Shown here: piece after piece, positions 9,501-16,272 of the stretch
Numbering within the stretch: position 1 is the first letter of the stretch
Layout: the number at the start of each line of letters is the position of its first letter
Virus record (IMG/VR): IMGVR_UViG_3300028597_000028
Span: 1-43,863 of that record
Reading direction: 5' to 3' (one strand)
Source of the DNA: a virus
Length of the DNA: 43,863 bases
Notes under the pieces: model-generated
Seen by the model: the letters and a program-made list of their open reading frames with translations, nothing else
The model's database searches: none
What the model was told of the DNA's origin: nothing
Made by a program: the position numbers and the translations under genes

Positions 9501-9796
9501 CGCCCCTGGAGGACCCCTCTCACGAACCGGAGCATCCGCCGGAGAACGGGCAGATCCCGGAGGTCGTGGCGAAGTGGGGCAAGGCCTCCCAGCTCCGGTG
9601 GTTCAAGCGGTTCGGCGGCGACCTGCACCCCCGCCAGACCTGGGGCCAGTACTGGTGCGAGTCCGAGCACCACCCCGGTCTGTGCTGCCACTCCTGCCAG
9701 GGGGAGCTGAGGGACGGCTATCACGGAGGCGGGGTCATGTCGGACGGATGGTGCTGTTGCCGGGACCATCGGGGGCCGGGGTCGTGGGGCGCGTGA
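9497..9796 (+). CDS. Unknown Cys/His-rich 99-residue protein
   Basis: The ATG at 9497 overlaps the previous stop (ATGA) and the gene ends by overlapping the next start (GTGA). The C-terminal half is rich in Cys and His (WCESEHHPGLCCHSCQ, then WCCCRDH). This suggests metal binding, perhaps zinc, but the spacing does not match a classic zinc finger that I recognise. The N-terminus is Pro/Glu-rich and probably disordered. Function is unknown. Confidence 0.65.
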   Translation: MTPLEDPSHEPEHPPENGQIPEVVAKWGKASQLRWFKRFGGDLHPRQTWGQYWCESEHHPGLCCHSCQGELRDGYHGGGVMSDGWCCCRDHRGPGSWGA

Positions 9797-10062
9797 ACGA
9801 CTTCTTCTCGGACGTCCGGGATCTCGTCGACCAGTCCCCTCTGAAGGGCAAGGGCACGTTCGTCCTGGACGTGCGGTACGCCCTGAGCGACGAGGGGGCC
9901 CTGTTCGAGATGACCTTCTTCCCGGGCATGGACCGGCCGAGGATCGTGGCCAAGTGGATCATCGACCTGATGCGGATGGCCGAGGAGGGCGCGACGCACC
10001 GGGAACTGGTCCAGAAGGGGCTGGATGCGGTCCACGAGGCGTATCTGGCGCGGGGCTACTGA
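9793..10062 (+). CDS. Unknown 89-residue protein, last gene of helicase operon
   Basis: The GTG at 9793 overlaps the previous stop (GTGA). The protein runs NDFFSDVRDLVDQ, then strands FVLDVRYALS and LFEMTFFPGM, then a helix-rich end (VAKWIIDLMRMAEE...). The strand-strand-helix order resembles the product of the 9168 gene. The operon ends here: the TGA at 10060-10062 is followed by 780 bp without a convincing gene. Function is unknown. Confidence 0.7.
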   Translation: MNDFFSDVRDLVDQSPLKGKGTFVLDVRYALSDEGALFEMTFFPGMDRPRIVAKWIIDLMRMAEEGATHRELVQKGLDAVHEAYLARGY

Positions 10063-10067
10063 TCCAG

Positions 10068-10096
10068 TTGTACTCCCGCATATCTTGGAGTAACGT
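10068..10096 (+). promoter_or_regulatory. Sigma-70-like promoter for the non-coding region
   Basis: TTGTAC (10068-10073), a 17-bp spacer and TAACGT (10091-10096) resemble a vegetative promoter and would start RNA near 10103. The spacer contains CTTGGAG, also seen at 13146-13152 and 36154-36160. It sits just after the previous stop and ahead of the structured region. Confidence 0.5.
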
Positions 10097-10261
10097 CTTC
10101 CTCGTCGGGCCTCCGGGCCCTACAAGACCGGATCGTCTTGCACGCCTTTGGACAGGTCGAGCGCCACGTCCCCGGTCACCTGCTCGGTCGGACCAGGAAT
10201 CCGGCCGGGTGCACAACGGCCACTGGAGGGGTGGAGAGCGCCTCCAGTGGCCAGGTGGTAA

Positions 10262-10331
10262 GCGGGACGGCCTGATTCGGTGCGGCGGTGTCGAAGGGGG
10301 CCCGAGGGGGGTTCGAATCCTCTGTCCCGCA
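10262..10331 (+). ncRNA. tRNA-like fold lacking a normal anticodon arm
   Basis: GCGGGAC (10262-10268) pairs perfectly with GTCCCGC (10324-10330) as a 7-bp acceptor stem with discriminator A. A T-arm with loop TTCGAAT is exact. A D-like arm, GCC-TGATTCGGTGC-GGC, carries the GG of a D-loop. Only 20 nt remain where a tRNA needs about 23, and they form no 5-bp anticodon stem; no CCA is encoded. It is therefore a tRNA mimic, a decayed tRNA or a domain of the larger RNA. A tmRNA tRNA-like half was considered, but no separate partner half was found. Confidence 0.55.
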
Positions 10332-10742
10332 CGGGTGCGTGTAAGTGAGACACCTCGCTTCGGGCAGACCCTCCCATGGGGGTCAGCGCACCAAGGCCAA
10401 GGCCTCCGTCCAGGAGCCGATCGCAGTCCTCCCCGGGCTGTTGGCCGAATAGGGGAAGGCCGCGTCACCTTCGGGTGGTGCCGTGACAGCGTGGCCCCGT
10501 GCTGTGGCCGATACGGGGCTCCCAAGGATGTGCCCAGGGCGTTCTCCTTTCCGCCCCGGCACAGCAGCAGACCGCCCGGGACGGTCAGGCTAAGCGGGTC
10601 GCGGACCTCCCGTTGCTGCGAAAAAGGACCGTAGGGGCACCCAGACGCACCGTGAGATGAGCCCGACTGCAAGCGGGTGGACTCCGGGCGGCCTGGGCCA
10701 ACTGGAGGAAAGCACCGCCTCTTCCCCGAAATGGGCAACGGC

Positions 10743-10776
10743 AAGGCCCCGGACAACTTGTGGCGTCCGGGGCCTT
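10743..10776 (+). terminator. Strong intrinsic terminator of the structured RNA
   Basis: AAGGCCCCGGAC (10743-10754) and GTCCGGGGCCTT (10765-10776) form a perfect 12-bp stem with a 10-nt loop. No U-run follows, as is usual in GC-rich actinobacterial terminators. It would end rightward transcription. Confidence 0.7.
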
Positions 10777-10789
10777 CGTCGTGTCTGGA

Positions 10790-10833
10790 CGTCCCCACCC
10801 CCGGGGCGTGTCCAGTTCCCCGGGGGTGGGACG
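10790..10833 (-). terminator. Terminator of the leftward antirepressor transcript
   Basis: CGTCCCCACCCCCGGGG (10790-10806) pairs with CCCCGGGGGTGGGACG (10818-10833), giving a 16-bp stem with one bulged C. It lies 10 bp past the stop of the minus-strand gene at 10844 and next to the rightward terminator, so the two convergent transcripts are separated. Confidence 0.7.
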
Positions 10834-10843
10834 CCGCAGGAGT

Positions 10844-11788
10844 CTAACGGTGCTGGGAGACCTCCCTGTACCGCCGCATGTCAATCACCCCGCCAGGAGT
10901 CCGGATGACCTCCGGGGCCCGCTGGGCCGGGATCGTGGCCAGCAGCTCGGGGCGGCTCTGCTCGCGCATCCGCTGCTGAATCCACTCCAGGCCCTTGACG
11001 GTGATCCGGAGCTGGGCGTTCGCCTCCTTGAAGCCGCCCGGGACGTCGTTGTCCGGCCGGGACTGGGGCTTGAGCCGCAGCCGGTCGGAGTGGACCGCGT
11101 AGGGGATGTACGCGCCGTTCAGCTTCCGCTGGGCCATGCCGTTGTCCACGACCCACCGGAAGAGCTTCTGCGGGCCCACCAGGTGGGCTATCGACTCGTC
11201 CCGCATCAGGATGTACGCGGCCTCCCGGACGGAGTAGTCCTGACCGACGTCCGCAAGGGACTCCCAGGCCTCCGCAGGGGGCCGGAGCATCTCCGCCTCG
11301 GCCTTCGCCTCGGCCGCCTGGAGTTCGGCCTTCTCGCGGGCTTCCACCTCGTCGGCCCAGGCCCTCAACGCCTGCGGCAGGGTCGGCATCGCCTGGGGCA
11401 CTGCCTGCTGGACGGCCTCCATCCGCTGGGTCTGGAGCACGAAGTAGTGCTGGGCCGCCGCGATCTCGGGCTTGTTCGGGTCGCCGTTGATGAAGGTGAA
11501 GTGGCAGGCCGTGCGGCTCAGCCGCCAGTCGGTGACGTTTGCAGGACGACCCCGACCACGTTCCTGCTGGTCAGGATTTTTCGGCAAACTCACCAATGCA
11601 AAGTGATCCGAGGGGTCGTACCCCTCCTGGACCATGGCGCTCCGGGCGTCGTTGATCGCCCGCTGGAAGTTCCGCCAGTCGACGTAGCCCGCGTGGGGCA
11701 TCAGCTCGCGCCCCATCCAGTACTCGCCCCGATCGTCGACACGCCGGAGCGTCTCGAAGGGGTTCCCGCCCTGCATCACCTCGGTCAT
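10844..11788 (-). CDS. Phage antirepressor, Bro-N/P22-AR-like with KilAC C-terminus
   Basis: The ATG at 11788 is preceded on the minus strand by GGGGAGGAT. The 314-residue protein has an N-terminal Bro/DinD-like region (residues ~8-130: NPFETLRRVDDRGEYWMGRE, HFTFINGDPNKPEIAAAQHYF). A coiled-coil-prone Ala/Glu linker (~140-180) follows, then a KilAC-type domain (~185-310: YSVREAAYILM...LFRWVVDNGM, ITVKGLEWIQQRM). Such proteins counter or replace repressors and bind DNA in temperate and some lytic phages. It is the last gene of the only minus-strand block, consistent with a regulatory switch. No repressor of the classic Cro/CI type is recognisable in the window. The family call is good; the target is unknown. 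Confidence 0.75.
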   Translation of the reverse strand: MTEVMQGGNPFETLRRVDDRGEYWMGRELMPHAGYVDWRNFQRAINDARSAMVQEGYDPSDHFALVSLPKNPDQQERGRGRPANVTDWRLSRTACHFTFINGDPNKPEIAAAQHYFVLQTQRMEAVQQAVPQAMPTLPQALRAWADEVEAREKAELQAAEAKAEAEMLRPPAEAWESLADVGQDYSVREAAYILMRDESIAHLVGPQKLFRWVVDNGMAQRKLNGAYIPYAVHSDRLRLKPQSRPDNDVPGGFKEANAQLRITVKGLEWIQQRMREQSRPELLATIPAQRAPEVIRTPGGVIDMRRYREVSQHR

Positions 11789-11815
11789 GTATCCTCCCCG
11801 GTGTCACGTTTGTTG

Positions 11816-11852
11816 CTGAAGGCCCCTCTCCCCGGAGGGGCCTTCAGTTTTT
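11816..11852. terminator. Terminator inside the minus-strand block
   Basis: CTGAAGGCCCCT and AGGGGCCTTCAG form a 12-bp stem with TTTTT following on the plus strand (11848-11852). In the minus direction it lies between the two genes upstream (12038, 11883) and the antirepressor. It could act both ways; the U-run favours stopping plus-strand, antisense RNA. Confidence 0.65.
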
Positions 11853-11882
11853 CCTGGGGGAGATCCTAGACCTTTCAGACCG

Positions 11883-12038
11883 TCAGGTGGAGTCGTCCTC
11901 CTCGTCGTTGGGCCACGAGCAGACGTGGCCCCAGCACGGCGGAGGATCACCCGGGCGGTAGCACTCCGGGCAGTGACGCGGGTGGTGCAGATCGCAGCGG
12001 GGGCACGGGGTCCGCATCCACTCGGGGACGTAGGGCAT
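11883..12038 (-). CDS. Small Cys-rich (zinc-ribbon-like) protein
   Basis: The start ATG at 12038-12036 overlaps the stop of the upstream minus-strand gene (TGATG). The 51-residue product has CPRC, HCPEC and CWGHVC, i.e. three Cys pairs with His between, then an acidic tail (NDEEDDST). This is typical of small phage zinc-binding proteins. Coupling to the 12038-13030 gene suggests a joint role. The longer open frame upstream is a shadow. Function is unknown. Confidence 0.6.
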   Translation of the reverse strand: MPYVPEWMRTPCPRCDLHHPRHCPECYRPGDPPPCWGHVCSWPNDEEDDST

Positions 12039-13030
12039 CAGACTTCCACCTCCATCCACCGGCCCCAGTCGTCCGCCGTGGCCCGCCGGTGCACCTCGGC
12101 CAGCAGCTCGATGTCCGCCCGGTACTCGGGCGTCTCCGTTCCGTCCAGCTCGGCCAGCAGGGCCTGAGCGGTCCTCTCGCCCTCCCTGGCCCGCATCTCC
12201 TCGGCCGACAGGGGCTGGGTGATGCGGATCTGCTCCTGGCCGTGTTCCACCAGCAGGTGGCCCTCCCGGGTCCGCTGGTCCATCAGGAACATCTCGGCCG
12301 CCTGCTCGCTCAGGAGCTGCGACCAGTCCAGGGTGTACCGAGTCGCTCGGGCCTTCCCGGTCTTGGTGAGGATCCCGAAGCCGTAGGCCTCCAACTTCTT
12401 GGCCAGCCGCTTGGACCGGTCGACCCCTCCGCAGAGTCCAGCCCACTCCTTCGCGGACATCTCCAGGGTCTCCAGACCGGTCAGCATCGCGACCCTCCAG
12501 CCCTCCTTGCCCAACTGGTCCTTCCGTCGGCTCCAGATGTCCAGGGCCGGGTCCAGCAGGGCCCAGACCTCCGGCAGAGAGAATCGGTGCGCGAAGGTGT
12601 CACCATCATCTTTGTGCTCCAGACCCTTCAGGGTCTTGGAGGGCCTCCAGGCCCTGGACGGGTTTCCAGGGTTCTTAGGGTTTATGTACTTGGTGACACC
12701 TTCCCGCACCGATTCGGCGAGACGGTAGATCGAGACCTCCCGGCCCTCGGAGTCCCAGGACTTGCCGCGCTCGATGGTCTGGATCAGTCCGTGAGGGGAC
12801 AGGCCCCAGGCCTCGTGGGCGAGGGTCTCCTGGACGCAGTGGAAGGCGACGTTCGCGGACCGCTCCAGGGCACGCATGCCGCGCTGCTCGGGGTTCCGGT
12901 AGATGGAGAACGCCATGGCGCACTCGACGAGGGCTTCGGGGTGGTCACGGAGGACGGCCATGATGGCGTCAAGGTCAACGTGACTCGGGGCCGACTCTGC
13001 GGTACCGTGGTCGGACAACTTCATGTGCAC
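12038..13030 (-). CDS. Probable winged-helix DNA-binding / replication-regulatory protein
   Basis: The start is GTG at 13030 (AGGAAG five bases upstream) or ATG at 13024, two codons later; both are plausible. The 330-residue protein is mostly helical. Residues ~30-130 contain HCVQETLAHEAWGLSPHGLIQTIERG. Residues ~190-245 (MSAKEWAGLCGGVDRSKRLAKKLEAYGFGILTKT...ATRYTLDW) look like a winged helix, with recognition helix and wing. The end is Glu-rich. It faces the DinG-like helicase gene across a 223-bp divergent region, a typical place for a regulator acting on its own promoter region. It could also be a replication initiator. No exact family is recognised. Confidence 0.6.
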   Translation of the reverse strand: MHMKLSDHGTAESAPSHVDLDAIMAVLRDHPEALVECAMAFSIYRNPEQRGMRALERSANVAFHCVQETLAHEAWGLSPHGLIQTIERGKSWDSEGREVSIYRLAESVREGVTKYINPKNPGNPSRAWRPSKTLKGLEHKDDGDTFAHRFSLPEVWALLDPALDIWSRRKDQLGKEGWRVAMLTGLETLEMSAKEWAGLCGGVDRSKRLAKKLEAYGFGILTKTGKARATRYTLDWSQLLSEQAAEMFLMDQRTREGHLLVEHGQEQIRITQPLSAEEMRAREGERTAQALLAELDGTETPEYRADIELLAEVHRRATADDWGRWMEVEV

Positions 13031-13132
13031 CCGTTCTTCCTACGATGTGGGCGTGGTGCGCGAGTTGCGGGACTGGCATCCCTCAACTCACTCCGGGGAT
13101 CGTACCCTGTTCGACCGGGACCCCGGCAAGCG

Positions 13133-13165
13133 GCCCTCCAAGATTCTTGGAGGGCTTCGCTTTTT
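13133..13165 (+). terminator. Intrinsic terminator in the divergent region
   Basis: GCCCTCCAA (13133-13141), loop GATTC and TTGGAGGGC (13147-13155) form a 9-bp hairpin, followed by TTCGC and TTTTT. The stem-loop contains CTCCAAGATTCTTGGAG, a more symmetric version of the CTCCAAGGATTCCTG element 50 bp downstream. It may therefore double as a protein-binding site. Confidence 0.6.
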
Positions 13166-13170
13166 AAAAA
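13161..13170. repeat. TTTTTAAAAA palindrome after terminator
   Basis: This is the same 10-bp palindrome as at 8192, 18025 and 29623. Here it is within a 14-bp palindrome, GCTTTTTAAAAAGC, at 13159-13172. Confidence 0.5.
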
Positions 13171-13187
13171 GCCAAAAAGGGCTTCCC

Positions 13188-13212
13188 ACTCCAAGGATTC
13201 CTGGTGTAGAGT
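13188..13212 (+). promoter_or_regulatory. Conserved ACTCCAAGGATTCCTG promoter element, copy 1
   Basis: The 16-mer at 13188-13203 is identical to the one at 15398-15413 and is followed by an extended -10-like TGTAGAGT (TAGAGT 13207-13212). Both copies are also followed by ACGCCAGAGA (13220-13229 here) and then by the ribosome-binding site. No canonical -35 is present. It probably drives the DinG-like helicase gene, perhaps with a phage factor. Confidence 0.55.
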
Positions 13213-13253
13213 CGTACTCGACGCCAGAGAGACCGACTCGCCAGGAGGCCCAT

Positions 13254-15269
13254 ATGACCGTTACCGCCCCGGAGACCTTCCAGACCGCCCCTGCCACGTG
13301 GGCCGAGGTCGAGGTCAACTTCGCCAAGGAACTGCCGGGTTACGAGCCCCGCAAGCCGCAGCAGATCATGGCCACCGCGATCGAGGAGGCGATGACCGAG
13401 GGCCGCCACCTCCTGTGCCAGGCGGGCTGCGGCACCGGCAAGTCCCTGGGCGGCGTCACCCCGATGCTCCTCCAGGCGCTGGAGCAGGAGACCCGCGTCG
13501 TGGTCGCCACGGCCACCAAGGCCCTCCAGGAGCAGTACGCCAACAAGGACATCCCGTTCCTCCAGGAGAAGTCCGGCATCGACTTCACCTGGGCGCTGGT
13601 CAAGGGCCGCTCCAACTACGCCTGCCAGGCCAAGCTGAACTCCGACGACAACGAGCGCAACCCGCTCGCGCTGGAGGTCAAGCAGGAGCTGGCCGCCGAC
13701 GAGGCGCACGACGGCGACCGCGAGCACTTCCTGGCCGAGATCTCCGACTTCGAGTGGTCGAAGCTCTCCTCCAGCTCCAACGAGTGCCCCGGCAAGTCGG
13801 AGTGCCCCTTCGGTGCCGTCTGCTTCGCGGAGAAGATCAAGGAGGCGGGCTCCCAGGCCGACCTGGTCATCACGAACCAGGCGATGCTGATGACGGACCT
13901 GGTCATCCGCGAGAAGACCTCGGACCGCGACCAGGGCCCGGTGGCCATGCTGGGCGACTACGGCATGGTGCTCTTCGACGAGGGCCACGAGCTGCCGGAG
14001 TACGCGGGCAACGCCCTCGGCACCGACTTCAACGGCCGGGGCATGGTCCTGCTGGCCAAGGACTGCGCGACCTTCGCGGCCATCAACGGCGAGGACATGC
14101 AGCACCGCTCGGAGAAGATGGCGGAGGTCATCAAGGGCCTGAACGGCCTGCTGGTCCCGCTGGGCGGGGCCGCGCTCACCCTGAGCTGGTTCGTGGAGAA
14201 CTACGGCCTGTTCGCCGACCTGATGGACCTTCTGCGCTCGATGCGACTGGACATCCACGCGGTGAAGCTCGACGGCGACTCGGACAAGGGCAACGCCAAG
14301 AAGAAGATGCTGCTGACCCGCATCGGCAACGCCCTGTCGACGCTGGAGGAGATGCTCGTCTCCGAGGACGCCGACCGCGTCCGCTGGGTCGAGGTCAACG
14401 AGTTCCGCCAGGAGAAGCACTGGAAGATCCGGGTCGCGCCGGTCCAGGTCGGCCCGTGGCTGAAGCGCAACCTGTGGGACAAGGTCCCCTCGGTCGTCAT
14501 GTCCGCCACCCTGTCGGCGGGCAAGAACCGCGACGGCTCGAAGGACTTCACCTACATCCAGCGCACGCTGGGCCTGTGGGACAACGTCTCCTCGGTGGAC
14601 GTCGGCACCCCGTTCGACTTCGGCCAGCAGGGCCTGATGTACGTCCCGGCCCCGTCGGTGCCGTCCCCGAAGGACCGCAACGCCTGGATGTCCTGGTCCA
14701 TCGCCACCACCCTGGAGCTGATCGACACCTCCAAGGGCGGGGCCCTGCTCCTCTTCACCTCCCGTACGGCCATGAAGCAGGCCTACGAGGCCCTCGCCGA
14801 CCGGCTGGACGACCGGGGCCTGACCGCCCTGATGCAGGGCGACGGCCGGACGAACCGTGAGCTGGCCAAGATCTTCAAGGAGGACGAGCACTCTGTCCTC
14901 TTCGCCCTCAAGAGCTTCTTCGTGGGCGTGGACGTCCCGGGCGAGGCCTGCCGCCTCGTGATCATCGACAAGATGCCCTTCCCGGTCCCGTCCGACCCGA
15001 TCTTCGCGGCCCGGTCCCTGGCCGAGGAGCGCGAGGGCCGCCGCCCCTTCAGCACCCTGTCGATCCCGATGATGACCCTCACCCTGGAGCAGGGTTGCGG
15101 CAGGCTGATTCGCACCAAGACCGACCGGGGGGTCATCGCGATCCTGGACTCGCGGCTCTCCGCCACCCCGTACGGCCGGTCGATCGTGAACTCCCTGCCG
15201 GACTTCCCGGTCACCACCCAGCTCTCCGACGTCCGGTCCTTCTACCAGGGTGCGACCTTCGGCCGATAG
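13254..15269 (+). CDS. DinG/XPD-like iron-sulphur DNA helicase
   Basis: The ATG at 13254 follows CCAGGAGG. The 671-residue protein has motif I AGCGTGKS (~58-65) and motif II LFDEGHE (~240-246, DExH class). A four-Cys cluster lies between them (NYAC...ECPGKSECPFGAVC, ~122-188), matching the 4Fe-4S ligands of XPD/DinG helicases. The ATATKALQEQ segment, SATLS (motif III-like) and motif VI QGCGRLIRTK follow. These enzymes unwind 5'-3' and act on forks, R-loops or damaged DNA. No N-terminal exonuclease is present. Arg codons are almost all CGC, unlike most neighbours, suggesting high expression. It is preceded by the conserved promoter element and a terminator, so it begins a transcript. Confidence 0.85.
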   Translation: MTVTAPETFQTAPATWAEVEVNFAKELPGYEPRKPQQIMATAIEEAMTEGRHLLCQAGCGTGKSLGGVTPMLLQALEQETRVVVATATKALQEQYANKDIPFLQEKSGIDFTWALVKGRSNYACQAKLNSDDNERNPLALEVKQELAADEAHDGDREHFLAEISDFEWSKLSSSSNECPGKSECPFGAVCFAEKIKEAGSQADLVITNQAMLMTDLVIREKTSDRDQGPVAMLGDYGMVLFDEGHELPEYAGNALGTDFNGRGMVLLAKDCATFAAINGEDMQHRSEKMAEVIKGLNGLLVPLGGAALTLSWFVENYGLFADLMDLLRSMRLDIHAVKLDGDSDKGNAKKKMLLTRIGNALSTLEEMLVSEDADRVRWVEVNEFRQEKHWKIRVAPVQVGPWLKRNLWDKVPSVVMSATLSAGKNRDGSKDFTYIQRTLGLWDNVSSVDVGTPFDFGQQGLMYVPAPSVPSPKDRNAWMSWSIATTLELIDTSKGGALLLFTSRTAMKQAYEALADRLDDRGLTALMQGDGRTNRELAKIFKEDEHSVLFALKSFFVGVDVPGEACRLVIIDKMPFPVPSDPIFAARSLAEEREGRRPFSTLSIPMMTLTLEQGCGRLIRTKTDRGVIAILDSRLSATPYGRSIVNSLPDFPVTTQLSDVRSFYQGATFGR

Positions 15270-15276
15270 GCCCTGA

Positions 15277-15376
15277 TAGAATGAGGGTCTCGGGGCCGGG
15301 CACGGCAAGGCAAGGCGAGGCCTGGCGCGGCGAGGCAGGGAGAAGGGGTCCTCTTCGGAGGGTCCCTTCGTTTTTC
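15277..15376 (+). ncRNA. Possible ~90-nt small RNA with own promoter and terminator
   Basis: A -10-like TAGAAT at 15277-15282 lies in TGATAGAATGAGGGTCTCG. RNA could start near 15289 and end at the terminator at 15343-15375. The body is a run of GGC/AAGGC/GAGGC units. A similar TGATA-NN-AT...AGGGTCTTG element precedes another terminator at 17920-18029. No good -35 is seen, so this may simply be a readthrough region. Confidence 0.3.
15343..15375 (+). terminator. Terminator with UUCG tetraloop
   Basis: AAGGG-GT-CCTC, tetraloop TTCG and GAGG-GT-CCCTT form a symmetric stem with a GT/GT internal loop (15343-15368), followed by CG and TTTTT (15371-15375). It ends the DinG-like helicase transcript. 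Confidence 0.75.
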
Positions 15377-15397
15377 CTCCCCTTTCGGACTAGCGGT

Positions 15398-15419
15398 ACT
15401 CCAAGGATTCCTGTAGCAT
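15398..15419 (+). promoter_or_regulatory. Conserved ACTCCAAGGATTCCTG promoter element, copy 2
   Basis: The 16-mer at 15398-15413 is directly followed by TAGCAT (15414-15419, -10-like), then ACGCCAGAGA at 15427-15436 and the next gene's ribosome-binding site. It is two bases shorter than copy 1 between element and TAG. The 16-mer is a partial palindrome (CCAAGGA/TTCCTGG in copy 1). Confidence 0.55.
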
Positions 15420-15462
15420 TGGGATCACGCCAGAGAAGAACCGGTTGCACACGGAGGTACAC

Positions 15463-16215
15463 ATGACCGAGACCACCAGCACCACCCTCGTCCCGATCTC
15501 CCGCTCCCAGAAGATCGTCCTCAAGGAGAAGCCGCTCCGCGAGGTCGCCGAGACCCTCACCGTCATCCCGCTGACCGAGGCCCCTGAGGGCTTCCCGGAG
15601 GTCCCGGAGGCCCTGGAGGCCCCCAAGGAGGTCCGCGAGGCCCTCAAGACCCTCTCCCAGCTCTTCAACAAGGTGACGGTCACGGAGCGTCGGACCCACA
15701 CCGAGGAGGAGCTGTCCCACGAGGGGCAGGAGCTGGAGGCCATCCAGGCCGTCCGCAAGCTCCTGGGCATCCGCGAGGAGGTCATCAAGGAGGGCATCCG
15801 TCACCACCAGGACGTGGAGGCCGAGGAGGCCGGTCTGGCGTTCCCGAAGGACGTCTACCGCAACGGCAACCTGATCGCCCACGCGACCCCGCGTGACGCG
15901 AACGGTCACTACCTGCTGGCCGTGAAGGGCTCTCCGCAGGACACCCCGGTCCCCGGCACCACGCTGCGGTTCTCGAACCAGTTCTCGTCCGGCCGGGTCA
16001 CCGAGGACCTCGCGTCCATCGTGAAGGCCTACGAGGCTGGAGAGATCTCCGAGGAGATCTGGAAGCAGCTCACCGAGGTCCGCCGGGTCCCGACCGTGGA
16101 GAAGGTCAAGGCGTACGTCCTGAAGACGGGCGAGACCTGGCCGCTGGCCAAGATCTACCGGAAGGGTCGGGACAGCGCGTCCATGTACCTCCGCAAGGTC
16201 AAGGCCAAGAAGTAG
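15463..16215 (+). CDS. Unknown 250-residue protein, probably strongly expressed
   Basis: The ATG at 15463 follows CGGAGG. The N-terminal ~45 residues are Thr/Pro/Glu-rich (SQKIVLKEKPLREVAETL; then PEGFPEVPEALEAPKEV). A long charged helical region (~50-115) and a mixed central part (VYRNGNLIAHATPRDANGHYLLAVKG) follow. The C-terminus is basic (KVKAYVLKTGETWPLAKIYRKGRDSASMYLRKVKAKK) and could bind nucleic acid. Codons are strongly CGC- and CTC/CTG-biased. It has its own conserved promoter element and terminators on both sides, so it is a single-gene transcript. No family is recognised. A nucleic-acid-binding or host-takeover role is only a guess. Confidence 0.8.
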   Translation: MTETTSTTLVPISRSQKIVLKEKPLREVAETLTVIPLTEAPEGFPEVPEALEAPKEVREALKTLSQLFNKVTVTERRTHTEEELSHEGQELEAIQAVRKLLGIREEVIKEGIRHHQDVEAEEAGLAFPKDVYRNGNLIAHATPRDANGHYLLAVKGSPQDTPVPGTTLRFSNQFSSGRVTEDLASIVKAYEAGEISEEIWKQLTEVRRVPTVEKVKAYVLKTGETWPLAKIYRKGRDSASMYLRKVKAKK

Positions 16216-16229
16216 TTGGCCGAAATACC

Positions 16230-16255
16230 GGCCGGGGGTCTCGAAGCCCCCGGCC
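16230..16255 (+). terminator. GC-rich terminator hairpin
   Basis: GGCCGGGGG (16230-16238) and CCCCCGGCC (16247-16255) form a 9-bp stem with loop TCTCGAAG. It lies just after the 15463 gene stop and immediately before the ribosome-binding site of the next gene. No U-run follows, so it may attenuate rather than end transcription. Confidence 0.55.
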
Positions 16256-16272
16256 CCTGCATAGGAGGACTC

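Larger units (their letters stand above)
10103..10776 (+). ncRNA. Candidate large (~670 nt) structured non-coding RNA
   Basis: This stretch has no credible gene but many perfect helices. These include GGGCC/GGCCC (10107-10120), CAAGAC/GTCTTG (10123-10140), a 12-bp stem GGCCACTGGAGG (10218-10252), a tRNA-like fold (10262-10331) and a 7-bp stem at 10367-10384 with a CCAT loop. Further on are CACC-TTCG-GGTG (10466-10477), GCCCCGT/ACGGGGC (10494-10519) and a three-way junction. The junction is closed by GCAGCA/TGCTGC (10564-10619) and holds GACCG/CGGTC and GGTC/GACC hairpins. GTGCCC (10530) can pair with GGGCAC (10635). A promoter lies at 10068 and a 12-bp terminator at 10743-10776. Size, phage context and embedded tRNA-like domain recall ornate large RNAs such as GOLLD and ROOL, but membership is not shown. 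Open frames crossing the region are unconvincing. Confidence 0.6.

Noticed and set aside
10262-10331. Annotation as a normal tRNA gene
   Set aside because: No anticodon stem can be drawn and the middle is about three bases short, so no amino acid can be assigned; kept only as a tRNA-like element.
9954-10800. Open frames on both strands across the structured RNA region
   Set aside because: Composition is Arg/Pro/Ser/Gly-rich, there are no well-spaced ribosome-binding sites, and the frames cross perfect hairpins and the tRNA-like fold.
10262-10800. Complete tmRNA gene
   Set aside because: Resemblance is limited to a short 5' part; no tag-coding frame or distant 3' half was found, since the acceptor partner is only 55 bases away.
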